Origin: Parasponia andersonii
Taxonomy: Eukaryota > Streptophyta > Magnoliopsida > Rosales > Cannabaceae
Assembly: GCA_002914805.1 (NCBI GenBank)
Contig: JXTB01000070.1
Span: 63,169-127,168, forward strand
Direction: 5' to 3'
Length of the DNA stretch: 64,000 nt
Position 1 is the stretch's first letter. The number at the start of each line of letters is the position of its first letter. The notes beneath the pieces are model-generated. The model ran no database searches, was not told the origin of the DNA, and worked only from the letters and a program-made list of their open reading frames with translations. Made by a program: the position numbers and the translations under genes. Positions 51,201 through 63,212 of this stretch are shown here, in pieces.

Positions 51201-52103
51201 CGTAGGTATCACCTCCAGTTATGGACTAGGTATCAAGTAACCTGTATGGTACACATAGTGCCAATATCCTGGTTTCGATTGATGGTTATATGTCGGTGGA
51301 CTGATTGAATTTTTGATATCATGATCTTCTATGTGTATATATATATGTATGTGCATATAAACTATTGATTTTGGAGATTTTTGTGTATATATATATATAT
51401 ACACATGATTTGCAAAGGTGTTTTGGACTAAACTAACTATGCAGGGACTCTCAATCACTAAAAATATTTTTGAATGATGTAACAGTTTCTCTACTGAGTT
51501 TTTGAGCTTACCCCTCCTGTTTTCCTTCCTTTAAGGTGGTTGTTCATTTGAGTTAATGGTCTCGTTGGCTAAGTAAGTCGCTTATCTCACGCTCACGGTC
51601 CTTTTTCTCTTTGGTTGGTATCTTTTCCTTATATCACAATTTCTCCATGTCTAACTATTTAGTCAAATTCATTGATTCTACTAAGTGAATGTATGAGGAT
51701 GTATTTACTATTATTTGAGGATTTGGTGTATAGATGGGACACTAGGATTCCCAAGGAGCTTATTTTTAAAATTTTACGTACTTATAATTTTGACAAACTT
51801 TGTCAGTTAAATTCTTGACAATCGAATCCAAGATTTGAAAAATCTAATAAATCAATATTGTAGTTTTATTAAACCAAGTTTTTGTACAAGTTAATTATGT
51901 TTTCTTGAATCTTAATTGGTGTTTCTTTTTTAGTAAGCCAAACTATATATGGACCCCCTTTTTATATAAAATTTCTAATGATTTGAGGACTAGAATGAAA
52001 ATCCAAGTATTTGGTTCTTCCGAATTTGGAAAATTTTTTTTATTTACATTTATCTATACTCAAAATTACTAAAAGTCAAGCTCTTGAATTTTCAGTCGTG
52101 ACA
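48259..52103 (-). mobile_element. Family-B solo LTR inside the RLP gene, itself split by a family-A LTR
   Basis: On the minus strand it starts TGTCACGACTG at 52,103 and ends near 48,259 in GGGTTTATAGA, like the family-B end GGGTTTTTACA. Family text is clear from 50,041 to about 51,545 (for example TCCGAACGATTGTCC at 50,667 and GACACGT-like text near 51,195). The first 0.55 kb of the LTR (51,545-52,103) differs from the other copies. Subtracting the nested LTR leaves about 2.17 kb, near the other copies. No clean target-site duplication. Confidence 0.72.
48372..50040 (-). mobile_element. Solo LTR, family A copy 2 (probable Ty1/copia)
   Basis: 1,669 bp, reverse orientation, with TGCTGG at 48,372 and CACAACA at 50,040. 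Flanks are caacg (48,367-48,371) and cgacg (50,041-50,045), a duplication with one difference. It matches copy 3 closely over the whole length. It lies in the CT-rich end of the family-B LTR and is thus the youngest layer here. Confidence 0.9.
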
Positions 52104-53302
52104 CTATCCCCGTTGTTCTGCTTAACCATTTCGGCAGGCATCCGGTAATTTTGTTGCGGGATAAATTTAACTGCTCTAAGTTATACTGGCCCTTCAGCAA
52201 CTCAGGAAATCTTCTAATGTTGCATGAAGACATATACAGATATTGTACGGTACCATAATTTATACTTGCCTTTACTCTAGATAACAAACTATTATATGAG
52301 AGATCCATATACCAAAGTTTCGAAAAGTTTCACAACTCAAGGGTGCCACTTAAGTTATTAGTGATCCACTTGGGAATCGGTCCATTCAATAGGTTCTCTC
52401 TTAAAGACAGGAACTTCAATGGGGATGAAGAGCCATTATGGATATCAAGATGAGGACTTCTTGTAAACTTGTAGTTGTGCAGCCATAAGGAAATCAAACA
52501 AGGCATCATAAACAATAAGGAAGGGATATCTCCGTCGAAATTATTATCAGAAACATCCAAGTCGTTAACTTGTCTTAGTTTTCCTATCGAAGACATGATT
52601 TGACCAGTGAAACTATTCGTTGGAAGAAGCAATCTTTTCAGCTTTGTGACGTTTACAATTGAGAGGGATACTTCATCACTGAGTTGATAACCACTAAAGT
52701 CAATCATGCTGAGCAGTCTAAGGTCCCTGAATGTTGATGAAAGATGTCCGTACAGGTTGTTGAAGGAGATATCTAGATACGTAAGTTTTGAAAGGTTCCA
52801 AAAGGAAGATGGAACTTTCCTTGAAATGTTGGAACTTGCAAGATTAAGATAATTTAAACTTGAAATTTGTCCCAACTCAGAGGGAATTATGCTTGAGATG
52901 AAGTCATTGAAAGCAAGGTCGAGTTATCAAAGTCGAAATAATTGCAAAAGGTTACTATTAGAATATAAAGGGCCTTGAAACGAGCTTCTGCTGAGATTTA
53001 GGCCAACAACAAGACGAGTTGCCATATCGCACATGACACCATCCCAAAAACAAGTCACTATCGAGCTTCCATGTTCTCAGTTTTTGAATGAAGCTAATAC
53101 TATCACTATTACCATTAGTGAACTGAGGCTTTGGAAGAGTAAACTCTTGCTTGAGTTGCAGTAGAATAAAGCTCTGGTTAGCTTGGCATCTTAGTTTGGA
53201 GGAAGCAGTGATAGAGACATTTAGATGAGAATGTGAAACATAAAAGCAACGGAAGACCAGGCAAAATATATATGGCATAAAGGCATGAGAGTTGCACATC
53301 AT

Positions 53303-53769
53303 TGTTCCGATATCACTAGGACAAGTTAGTGTTGAAAACAAAAAAGCGATTTTATATGTGAGCAATTATAATGAGAGCTAAAACATTTCTACAAATAAAG
53401 AAAAGAAGAGCAAAATCAAAGCCTTTATGCAGATAGTTACAATTTGATTTCTCTTTACAGCTCCCATATTAAAACAATTAAGGTACTTTTATTAGGTTGC
53501 TAGACCCAAATTAATCAAAAAAGTAACCAATGCATAAGAATGGACAAACAGATCAATGGATGACAACTTCTATTATTAATAGGTTTATTTGCGCCTGAAT
53601 ATTTGTTGTTTGTCCCATAACACGTAAATCAGAATACAATCACTTAATTTTATTGATCAAGTATGTTGATATAAGTATATTGTTGGAATTTTGGCTAGTT
53701 TAGCTTTTGAATTATTTTTTGCACTTTTTTAGTGGTTCAAATTATCACGATATATATGAGGGCCACTAT
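53303..53769. other. Upstream flank of the RLP pseudogene
   Basis: AT-rich, no gene seen. It would have carried the promoter of the minus-strand RLP gene; no convincing TATA box was chosen. Confidence 0.4.
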
Positions 53770-56650
53770 TTCTAAGGATTAAGATTATGGAGAAATTAGA
53801 TGCCAAAATAACTTTAGCTTATAGCAGTACAAGGTGACGGATGGCTTGTGCCAATAAGATCGAAATATTACTCTAGAGAAGACACTGGAGAAGATGGATT
53901 ATAAAGAATTGGCGAGGATCAATCATTATGTTTATGATACGATCCGCTCATCCATTCATGAGGAAGACTCCTATAAGTAAGTTATGAAAGATGTTAGAGG
54001 ACAAATGAAAAAGAGTAATGACAACCAACTATATTTAAAGAAGAGACTTTTTCGTCTCCAAATGAGGTCAGGTACAACTATCAATAACCATATTTTGACA
54101 TATTCAAGTAGATGATTGTAGGTCTGTTTAATTCGGATGATACTTTCAAAATTGAGGATAAAGTAATTTTGTTGATTACATCCATTCTTGATAAGTTAGA
54201 TCATTTATGTATTACATTACTTCATGGAAGGGAAAAATTATCTAAAATTTATCTCTCTATAAGGTGAGTTATGTATTGTATAGTCGTGAGATTTAGAAAA
54301 AAGATCAAAAGAAGAATATGAATGTATCAACAAAGGTGCTTACAGTAAGAAGACCCAGTCAAAATTGTAAGAAAGAGAAAAGGGATAGATCTAATTGAAA
54401 GGGAACACCTAGTAGGAATGAATGTGCCTTTTGTTGTGAGAAAGGACATTAGAAAAAGATTGTTTGAAGTTGCAAAATTAAGGGAGTTGAGCTTGAAGAT
54501 GATAAATCAGATTTTGCTCTATTTAGTCCGTAGCTAACATTTTAGCATGATAAGTGGATTTTGGATTCGAGTTTTAACTTATTATATGTGTCCTCACAAG
54601 GAGTTTTTCTTTGACTTTTAAGAGCTAAATGGTAAAGTTATTTACATGGGCAATGATGAATCGTGTAAAATAATTAGGATAGGTTCAATTAGATTGAAGA
54701 ATTACGATGGATCTGCTAGAATTCTAACTTATAATATGTATTAAAATTGAAGAAGAATCTAATATTTTTTGGGAGCTCTAAAATCTAAAGGCTTCATGTC
54801 TATATAAGATAGAATTTCAAAAATTAATTCAGACTCTTTGATAGTGATGAGATATATGAGAAGAAATAAGTTATAATACTACAATGGTAATGCAGTCATT
54901 CGATTAATTGCTTCGGTTTCTAAGAGGATTGACATTCGAAAATTACCAAGTTATGACATATGCATTTAGGACATACATTATAAATACTTTCTTTAATTTG
55001 GTAAAGAAATGCTTACTAAAATAAGCGAAGACTTGCAAACTAGTCTTTTTTATGCATTATATTTTGAGAAAATAGACAAGAATAAACTTCAGCATAATAA
55101 TTCATAATACCGAGGGTAGTTCTAATTATGTTCACTATAATATATGTTGACCTACTGAGACAACTTCTTTTGGAGGTATGCATTGTTTTATTACTTTTAT
55201 CGATGTCTTTTTCAGAAGAATTTGGTTTGTATTAAAATGAAAGAAAGATGATTGAGACTTAGACATACAGAAAGATCAAGCTACTTCAATCCGATAATTG
55301 TAGATAGTATATAAGTGATTTGTTTTTTAAAGTTTGCATGTCTAAAGATATTGTGTATCACTTGATAATCCCCAAAAAAACACAAGAACAGAATGGAGTG
55401 GCAGAACACATGAATCAGATTTTGGTGGACAAAGTTCTGTATATGTTGTGCAATTCTAGGTCGGGCAAAACATTGTGGGCTTTGGCAATTAGTATACATG
55501 TCACCTCATTAATTGTACACCATTAACTTTGATTGAAGACAAAACCCCCCTGAGGTTCTACTGTGTATTTTCACATAAAACAATCTAAGTTAGATCCCAG
55601 AACCAAGAAAGTATTATTCATGAGCATCAGCTTAGGTGTAAAGAGATACCATATTTGGTGTCTAAGTTTGAGGAAGATAATGTTTAATAAGGATATTATC
55701 TTTGATGAGTCCACCATATCGAAGAAAATAATATCTAAATTGGTATTCTGCAACTCATAGAGCCTAGTCAGTAACAGGTGGAGTTTGAGAAAATAACAAG
55801 AGTAGTCACATCTAAAATTGTAGAAAATAGTAGTGACACTTCATTAGTAGAGAAGGACTCTAAAGAAGACAAAGAGGTTCCAATGGAAGAGTCTTAATAG
55901 TAGCCAGAATCAATTGCACTTAATAGGTCAAAGTGTGAAATTTACAAACTTGCTCAATTTGTTGATATAATATCCTATGCATTTTTAATTATAAATGATG
56001 ATAGTTCTTCCACATACAAATAGGCAGTTAGAAGTTTAGACATTGAAGAGTGGAAGACAATGATGAATGGAAGACATATAAGAAAGTTAAAAATGAATCC
56101 ATCTCTTAAAAAAAGAGGGCAAAAAAAAATAAAGAATCTCCCACTTACAAGAAAAAATAAAATTTTATATCTTTAATAACTTCTCTCAGATATGTTAAAA
56201 GTAAGAATGATTAAAATGATGTATAGACCTAATATAATAAAATTTGGCCTATGACTTGAAGTGTTTCTAGGAGTTGGAGGTGTATTTGATGAAAATTAGA
56301 AGATGTATCACACTATAAAATGCTACAACTTTTTGATGGATTCTGTCAACTATTTCTTGAATTAATACCCACTTACCCCATTATAATCTATTTAAAGACC
56401 TTATGCTTATATTTTGGGTTATACCTTCAGGTATTATAAAAGTAGTACCGCAAAGAAAGTAAATGATCGATAGTTCTTTGACTTGGAATTGAGGTATTAT
56501 TCTTTATGAAATCTATAAGACTACTTTTCAATGTATATGTAGATTAATAATTGCTAGAATAAGCTAGTCACGCATATGGATATGATTGTTTGAGAGATAT
56601 ATTAAATTGAAAATGATTAAGGATTTAGTATGATACTTGTGTGACATTAG

Positions 56651-58316
56651 TGTTGGGAATATGCCATAGAAAGCAGTTTCTTTGTTTGGCATTTTAAATA
56701 ATGTATATTGGATTTAAGTGTTATCTATTTGTTATTAATAAATTCCATATTATATCCCAATAATATCCATGTGATGTTTATGTTTTCTATTATGTAAACG
56801 TCTAAAAGTTTCCATGACTAATAATGAATAATAAATAATTGTTCGTGTGAAGTGTTCACATGTGGGAGACTAAATTATTTATTTCATTATATCTAAATTA
56901 AAAGTTCACATTCTGCAAATAAAGATGGAATACTTTATTTTGCTATAGAATGTAGTATTGTCTATTTCAACGGGACTGATGAAGTCTCCAATCATCGAAG
57001 TATCTGACTTCGGATAGAAACACTAGTGCGTTATAAGAAAGTTATAAGTGCATTGAACTGGACCAAGTGAAAATAGAATTTAAGGTTAAGTGTCGTAACT
57101 CAATATTCTATCTTTCACTAATCTAGCACTATTGTAAGATTACCTTAATCCTAGAGATTGTCGGACTTGCTTTCGTGAGTTTTATCTTTTTGACATACTA
57201 AAGGACTAGTTCCGATCATATGGTTTGAACTCCGGTATCTTGGAAGATAAGACTTGTGAATTGATGAAAACGCCTTTCATGATTTGGACACCATGCATAT
57301 AATGTCACTTTAAATTTTTTCAAGGACTTGGATAATAAAAAGCCAGGTGCCAGGTATTCACTTTGTGAATTTGACTGTGCTTGTATGGGCAGTTATAAAC
57401 ACCGTAATCAATTATCATTCATTATATGAAAAATTACAACTCAAAGGTAAATATGTACCAGAAGGGTAATGCGGTAATTTTACTTCACTAGTATGGCATT
57501 ATATCGGGGGTATGTCTGCAGGTATAGTATATGCTAAATGGATCAAGTTAATTAAAGTGTTAATTAGTTTCATAGAAAATATATGACATTTAGACTAAGA
57601 GTGCAATATTGGGCCTATAATGGAGTGCCCCAATATTAATAGACATGACCTAGTCATAATTAAGAATTAATTATGATTATAGGTAGTTGGCCTATTGAAG
57701 CTTAGACTATTTGGATCTATAAGGTCCTCTGTCTAGCTCACACATAGCCCAATACTAATTGAATGGTCAGTTGAGCCCAATAAGCCCATTAGGGTTTACA
57801 TCTCTCTAATATTTAAGAGAAAAGTTCTCCTAAGCCTATATAAAAAGAGCTACACGCCTACAACAGTTCGTTGACTGTAGATTTCGTGTGACAGAGAGAA
57901 AAAGAGAGAGTGGGAGAGACAAGCCACCGCGGGAGAAGTCCCGTATTCGTTTATGGCTGCTAAGGTAGAGATACCCATGGTTGTAGAAGTGCACTCAAGA
58001 AGAAGGAAGAATGTCTTCCGGATCATTCGCTCATCTCTCGTTGGGAATCAAGAAGGTGCCCACACACCGGATCATTCAACGGACTCTAGAGAATAGAAGG
58101 GAAGGCTCAATGGTTGTGAAGCGCTTTCAGGTTTTATCTAAACCAAGATCTATGAATTGATTTATGTTAGATCAATAATCCTATGTTTTTGTTTTGTAAA
58201 ATTTGAAGAAAATTTTAAAATAACTATTGCGCTGCATTCTTGATTTGTTTACAAAATTACGGAAATTATTTTCGGTAAAATCATTTTTCGGAAATTTGTT
58301 TTCGAAATTACCAGCA
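56651..58316 (+). mobile_element. Solo LTR, family A copy 3 (probable Ty1/copia)
   Basis: 1,666 bp from TGTTGGGAATATGCC to TTACCAGCA, flanked by a perfect 5 bp duplication attag (56,646-56,650 and 58,317-58,321). Has a TATAAAAAG box near 57,839. Closest to copy 2 by eye. Confidence 0.92.
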
Positions 58317-58321
58317 ATTAG

Positions 58322-59844
58322 GACTATAGATATGTTTCATTATTCTCTAAGAAAAAGCTAAAAAATAAGACTAGGTTGGATAGTTTAGGATAGGTTAGTT
58401 TATGTTAGAGTTACTCTAGATTAGTTAGTTTTAGCTTAGCTTTACTCGAGGATAAGGAAAATGTAAGTGCGGAGGTATTTGACTGGTGTCAATATATACT
58501 TATATGATGATGACTTTTCCCTGCTACTTTGTGAGTTTTTATAGTTATCTAAGGCTAATTTGTTTTGCATTTATATTTCTAAGTGTTTTGAAGTTGAGTG
58601 TTTTGAAGGTAAAGCGATGAAAAAGAGCTAAAACAGGATGAAAATGAGCTAAAATAACAAATTTAGAAGAAGCAAAAAATTGAGGCTGAAAACAAGACAG
58701 AAGTTGCGGCATTGGATTGCATGTGTTGTGGCTTGCGAGCTGATTTCAAGAAAAAAAAAATAAGACACTCGAGGCTGGAGGCCATAACATCTAGATTCAA
58801 ATGTTGCATTGTTGGAGACGAATTTTCCAATAACTTTGATCGATTTTGACTATCCATAATGCCTAATTTGCATGACACTTGACCTAGAAGCCTCCTAGAC
58901 CTATGTTCTTATAAATAGGGCCTTTTATAGTAGATTAAGACAAATTATGGACACCTAGGAGCCACAAAAACACATTAAAAACCTAGAGGAAAAAAGTTTG
59001 GGAGCCACTATAACCACTATGTCTGTTCTTCTTCCCTTTATAGTTTTTATTTGTTTTCTCTATTTTCGCATGATTTTCCTTTTATTTATTCTTATAGACA
59101 TTCTAAAGTAGGCCTTATGTGAGGATAAGGATGATTTTAAATCCTTAACATGATTATTGTTTGATTTGTTAGATTCTATATATCATATTAATTATTTCTT
59201 TAAAGTTGTCTATGTTCTTTTATACTTTCTAACTTTATGAACGATATGTTACTTGTTTAAATGCGTGACTAGATAAAATGATTGAATTCTAATACTAAAG
59301 TTTGAATAGACGTTCATAATACTTGGACCCATAAGTAGCAAAGCTACAATATTTTCTCTTGTTTGAGGTAGTGGCCATAGTAAAGAACATAACATAGGTT
59401 AAAGAATCTGCATTTGTGTGTTGATGCCCTAGATCAATCTAAGATCTTTCTTAACTTAATGCTTCTATTAAATTAACATTTGCTTAGGTTGTTTAATAGA
59501 AAGAAGTTAAGTATGGCATTTGTTTACTTACTATATAATCTAAGGAAAGATCGGGATAATTATGCATTTATTGATTATCTGTAGTTGAGAGCATGAATGA
59601 ATAATTGAATATCGAATTCGATGGTTAAATTAACTAGATTGTTTAGTAGTGGCAAATAATTTCTTTATCAATTTATTTTATTTTATATTCTTCATTAGTT
59701 TTAGTTTTTATTTCTAAATCCTCTTTCACCTAAATTCTTCGCAGGATCGATCCTTACCTGTTGTTATACTAGGTAATTATTAAGTTTTCCTAGGCTTTGC
59801 TAAATAGAGACAGGAAGGTAATTTAATTTGGTTCTTTCATGACA
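58322..59844 (+). mobile_element. Probable gypsy (Tat/Athila-like) LTR between parts of the Tork-like element
   Basis: About 1.5 kb without genes. It has a TTATAAATAGGGCC promoter box near 58,910 and GGATCGATCCTTACC text near 59,745, like the ends of Tat/Athila LTRs. It separates copia text on both sides. Borders and target-site duplication were not resolved, so it is only a likely solo LTR. Confidence 0.5.
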
Positions 59845-59927
59845 CACTAAGGATATATATAAACAAAGAAGAATTTTTTGACAAGAATAATGTATAATTC
59901 AAGGCAATATTGGTGGCAAAATGCTAG

Positions 59928-60455
59928 TGCAATAGTCAAAATTCGTTGAGCCAAAATCACCTGGGCCTAGAGGTTGACAAGAACATGTAAGGTAAGAAAA
60001 GGTAAGCTGTGTAGTTCTATATCACCTGGGGAAGGTGAAGAGTGACAGTTTATAAGTAAAAATCTACTTGGCTTTGGTGTGAGGCCTTTTGGAGTGAAAC
60101 CTAAGAGAAAATCTGTACAAGCTTAGGCCAAAGCAGACCATATCATACTAAGTAGAGCGGATGTTACAAATGGTATAAGAGATGAAGTTTAGTTAGAAAT
60201 GTGGCTGATGAGGGAGTTAAGCCACCAAAAGTATGACAGTCAAAATCTCTTGATTGAATCCACCTGAGCCTGGAGGTTGGTAAGAAAAGGGTAAGTTGTG
60301 CAGTCCCACATCACTTAGGGAAGTTGAAAAGTGATGGTTCATAAGTAAAAATCCACTTCCAGTGATATAAGGCCTTTGAGATGAAACACAATAATAAATC
60401 TATGTAGTCTGAGGCCAAATGGGACTATATCATACCAAGTGCAGGAGATTTTACA
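59928..60455 (+). mobile_element. TRIM element (528 bp miniature LTR retrotransposon)
   Basis: Two direct repeats of 241 and 222 bp (59,928-60,168 and 60,234-60,455) share CACCTGGGCCTAGAGG versus CACCTGAGCCTGGAGG, then TATAAGTAAAAATC versus CATAAGTAAAAATC, and end in TTACA. Between them lie only 65 bp, beginning with TGGTATAAGAG, a tRNA-Met-type primer-binding site. Flanks gctag and actat are a poor duplication. The element lies within the reverse transcriptase sequence of the Tork-like fossil, which continues on both sides. TRIMs encode nothing and need outside proteins to move. Confidence 0.8.
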
Positions 60456-61090
60456 ACTATACTCAGTTGGAGAGAATTGATTACAATGAGGTATTTTCTC
60501 TAATCATTAAATATTCCTCTATTAGAATTTTTTTAGCCTTAGTAATGCAATTAGATATTGAGTTAGTTCAACTTGATTTAAAAATCATGTCTCTACATGG
60601 TGATTTCGAGAAAAATCTATATGTTTTAGTCAATAGGATTGAAGGTTACTGAAAAAGAAAATCGAGCTTGTTAACTGAAAAAGATCATCTCATTGATTGA
60701 GAATATTGCCTAGGAATAAGTACAGGAAAGTAGATCAGTTCATGATTATACAAGAAGTTAGTATGATAATTGTGTATATTTTCGTAGGCTACAGAACGAG
60801 TCTTTCATTTATCTACTCTTATACGTACGTTGATGAAGCGCTAATAGCTTTGAAAAAACCAAGAGAAGATTGAGAAGTTGAAGTCTCAGTTGAATCAAGA
60901 GTTTGAGATAAAGGATTTCAGTGAAGGCTAGAAGATTCTCTATAAAGGTTAGCATAGATAAAAGTAGAAGCAATATTAGTTTGACTCATAAGCAATATCT
61001 TAAGAAGGTATTATAGTATTATTGTATACCGAAACAATCAAAACTGCCTTTGAAGGGTGCAGATTGACTGAAGCTTGGATCACAGATACT

Positions 61091-62783
61091 TGAATTTCCA
61101 TAGAAAATTGCCTTTGTTAAAATCATTATGCCAGTAAAAGAATTAAAAGCACATCTAACAAGTTCTTGATAAATTTGGTCATCAATATAAGAATAAAAAT
61201 ATACTCTTATTTATGGACAGGAAGTAAATCCATATCAGATTTAATCATGGGAACCTTCATATTGAACTTATTTATAGAAATAATGAGAGTATTTCTCGAT
61301 ATGCCATCCTTCAAGTCTGATAAGAAAGAACGCTTCCTTGGGGCTCAAGGATAGAAACCCTAGAAACTAGAGAATGCGCTGCTTGATTATACAGAATCGG
61401 TTCATCTAGTAAGATCATGGGAGAACTAGGGCGCACTGGTGATGGCGAGACTACAGTAGCAAGCTGCAACTTCACTATTGGTTTTGTTTGATACATGGAA
61501 AAGAAATAAAACTAGTATATTTCAAAGTTATTATTTTACTCCAAATTATTATTTGAAGTTGGTATAATAACAGTAGATTAGTAATTCAAAACTCTCACCA
61601 ACTTAAATGAACTTTCCACCATTATAATAAGAGGTTTAAATGATGTAAACCCACTAGTATTTCTTTTCATCCTGTTTCCTTTCACTTTTTTTCTCTTCTA
61701 CCTAACAAGTTCTTTTCTCATTTTTTATCCTACATATTTCTTCCACTCCCTTTTCAACCCCACCAATTACATCCATACTAGTTAATGACGTTGTGAAAAG
61801 GTAGATGGATAGAATGACTGAAATAGGAAGAAATTGTAAAAAAAAAAAGTAGTTTATTAGTTTTTTATTTTTGTGCTCGGGACGAGGTGAATTGTTATAC
61901 GTTTACTTTGGCTGACTTAAAACGCCGAGGAAATGAAAGAATCAATGGATCCAAAAAGTTCTCTATATTGCAATGTATAGATTAGAGTAGATATAAGTTC
62001 ACATTATAAAAAAGCAAGTACATAGTACACAAGGATAAATAGTAATTGTCCAAATTCACATTTTCTTTCTTCTTTAAACATACAATATGACATCAAATAA
62101 GAATCCCGTCACCTATTATCAATCATACCTTGTTCATGCTTAATATTTCTCTATAATATTATTCTTTTCCTGTTTATTTGTCCGATCAAACAGAATAGAA
62201 AATCATCAAAGAGTTAATTTCATTTTTTATCTTTTATCTGATTTTCAGAATGCCCGAATTTGGTCCATGCACAATGTTTATTCTTCTCATTTTTGTTTAT
62301 AAACCGTTAAATATCACATTTTGCTATCCTAAATTTTAGTTTTTGTTTCAATTGTTTTTTTATAATCTTATTTTAAATAATCCCATAATAAATCAAAGAT
62401 GAAAATTGATTTGAACAAAATCGGTCAAAAAAAAATTTGATTACATTCATGTATAATTCAGGGTAGTAGAACGTGACGTTAAACTAAAATAAATTAGAAA
62501 ATAATTTAATGATTAAATCTGACATATTTCAAAATCAAGAACTCAAATAGAACTTGGCTTAATTTCTATAACTAACTGTAAGATTAACTAAACTGTTAAT
62601 TATCAGAGAACAAATAGCGAAAGGAGCACAACCTTACGTACACACATACTCGCTTATGTGTACAACAGACCATATATACATAATTATTGTTTTAAAGAAA
62701 AAAATACTCAACACATAAACAATATTATACATAATATTTCAATATAACATTTCTCTGGAAAAATAAGTATCAGAATTGTTTAC
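61091..62783. other. AT-rich region, possible second exon near 61,311-61,496, otherwise nothing recognised
   Basis: Mostly low-complexity DNA. On the minus strand 61,496-61,311 is an open stretch of 61 codons beginning ATGTATCAAAC and containing VVSPSPVRPSSP. Its base composition is less AT-rich than its surroundings. It could be an exon of the gene whose promoter lies near 63,040, but I do not recognise the peptide and no splice site pair is convincing. Confidence 0.3.
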
Positions 62784-63010
62784 CGTATCAGTAGAGGGGA
62801 TAGTTCCTTGAGGTGGTTGTTTCGGTTGGTTCTTGTTTTCAATTTTTTTTGCACTTTCGTCGTGGCTGCGGTTTTGTGTGCTAGCTTCGTGAACGAACTT
62901 CTCTTCAGCCAATAGAAAAAAGGAAAAGAAAGATAGACAAATAGACGAGGGCGAAAGGTTTTGCAGACGAAGAAGATGGAACGAAGTTGGGTAGGTTCTG
63001 TTTTACAGAT
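62784..63010 (-). other. Probable first (non-coding) exon of an unrecognised minus-strand gene
   Basis: Begins about 30 bp downstream of a TATA box and ends at a good donor, GATACG|GTAAAC. It is rich in CT, contains no ATG on the gene strand, and so would be a 5' leader of about 225 nt. A frame without a start codon (AEEKFVHEAS) is open through the end of the exon. Downstream exons are not identified with confidence. Confidence 0.35.
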
Positions 63011-63036
63011 GAGAAGAATACAAAGAATATAGTTTT

Positions 63037-63070
63037 TCTATTATATAGGCGCGCATTGGTTTGGCGGGCC
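63037..63070 (-). promoter_or_regulatory. Putative core promoter: TATA box, CCAAT box and E2F-like sites
   Basis: On the minus strand: CCAAT (63,059-63,055), then CCTATATAATAG (63,050-63,039). On the plus strand 63,060-63,067 reads TTTGGCGG, which fits the plant E2F consensus TTTSSCGS, and GGCGCGC lies next to it. The cluster is GC-rich in an AT-rich region. Function is inferred from motifs only. Confidence 0.45.
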
Positions 63071-63212
63071 AGCACAGTAATCGATATTTATAATTAGGTT
63101 TATTGACACAAAATCCTCAAGTTTTTCATATTTGTTAAAAAAAAAACCCACCTTTAAATTTTACAAAATAATACTTTATGTTGTGCGGTCTAAAATCCTC
63201 AGGTCGCGTAAG

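Larger units (their letters stand above)
47890..53302 (-). pseudogene. LRR receptor-like protein (RLP) gene, broken and split by nested LTRs
   Basis: Family role: plasma-membrane LRR receptors without a kinase, many in pathogen recognition (Cf-9/Ve1 type). On the minus strand the N part (53,302-52,104) reads a hydrophobic leader (MPYIFCLVFRCFY), an LRR N-cap (RCQANQSFILLQLKQEF, then a shifted GWDGV-C-like motif near 53,040) and at least ten LRRs such as LTYLDISFNNLYGHLSSTF. After the family-B LTR, the C part (48,258-47,890) reads LLDLSHNELYRKVPNTMGN, LTVPKSLDLSKNKLLGEI and ENPRLCGFPL, the conserved end of the ectodomain. A frame change lies near 53,045 and an in-frame stop near 52,330. The two parts do not cover the usual length, so middle LRRs are missing. 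No transmembrane end was found. The gene is dead. Confidence 0.85.
53770..61090 (+). mobile_element. Tork-like Ty1/copia retrotransposon remnant, heavily broken and interrupted
   Basis: In plus-strand order: gag (QLYLKKRLFRLQMRSGTTI near 54,030), zinc knuckle (CAFCCEKGH near 54,424), DKWILDS block (near 54,552), integrase (QEQNGVAEHMNQILVDK near 55,380, then LDPRTKKVLFMS near 55,570), reverse transcriptase (DYNEVFSLIIKYSSIRI near 60,480) and late RT text near 60,970-61,060 (LTHKQYLKKVL). The wording fits the Tork/Tnt1 group. No LTRs were identified. A family-A solo LTR, another LTR and a TRIM element interrupt it. Very many breaks; an old fossil. Confidence 0.8.

Noticed and set aside
60000-60460. 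Cassandra-type TRIM carrying a 5S rRNA promoter
   Set aside because: No 5S rRNA-like A-box/C-box sequence is visible in the LTRs.
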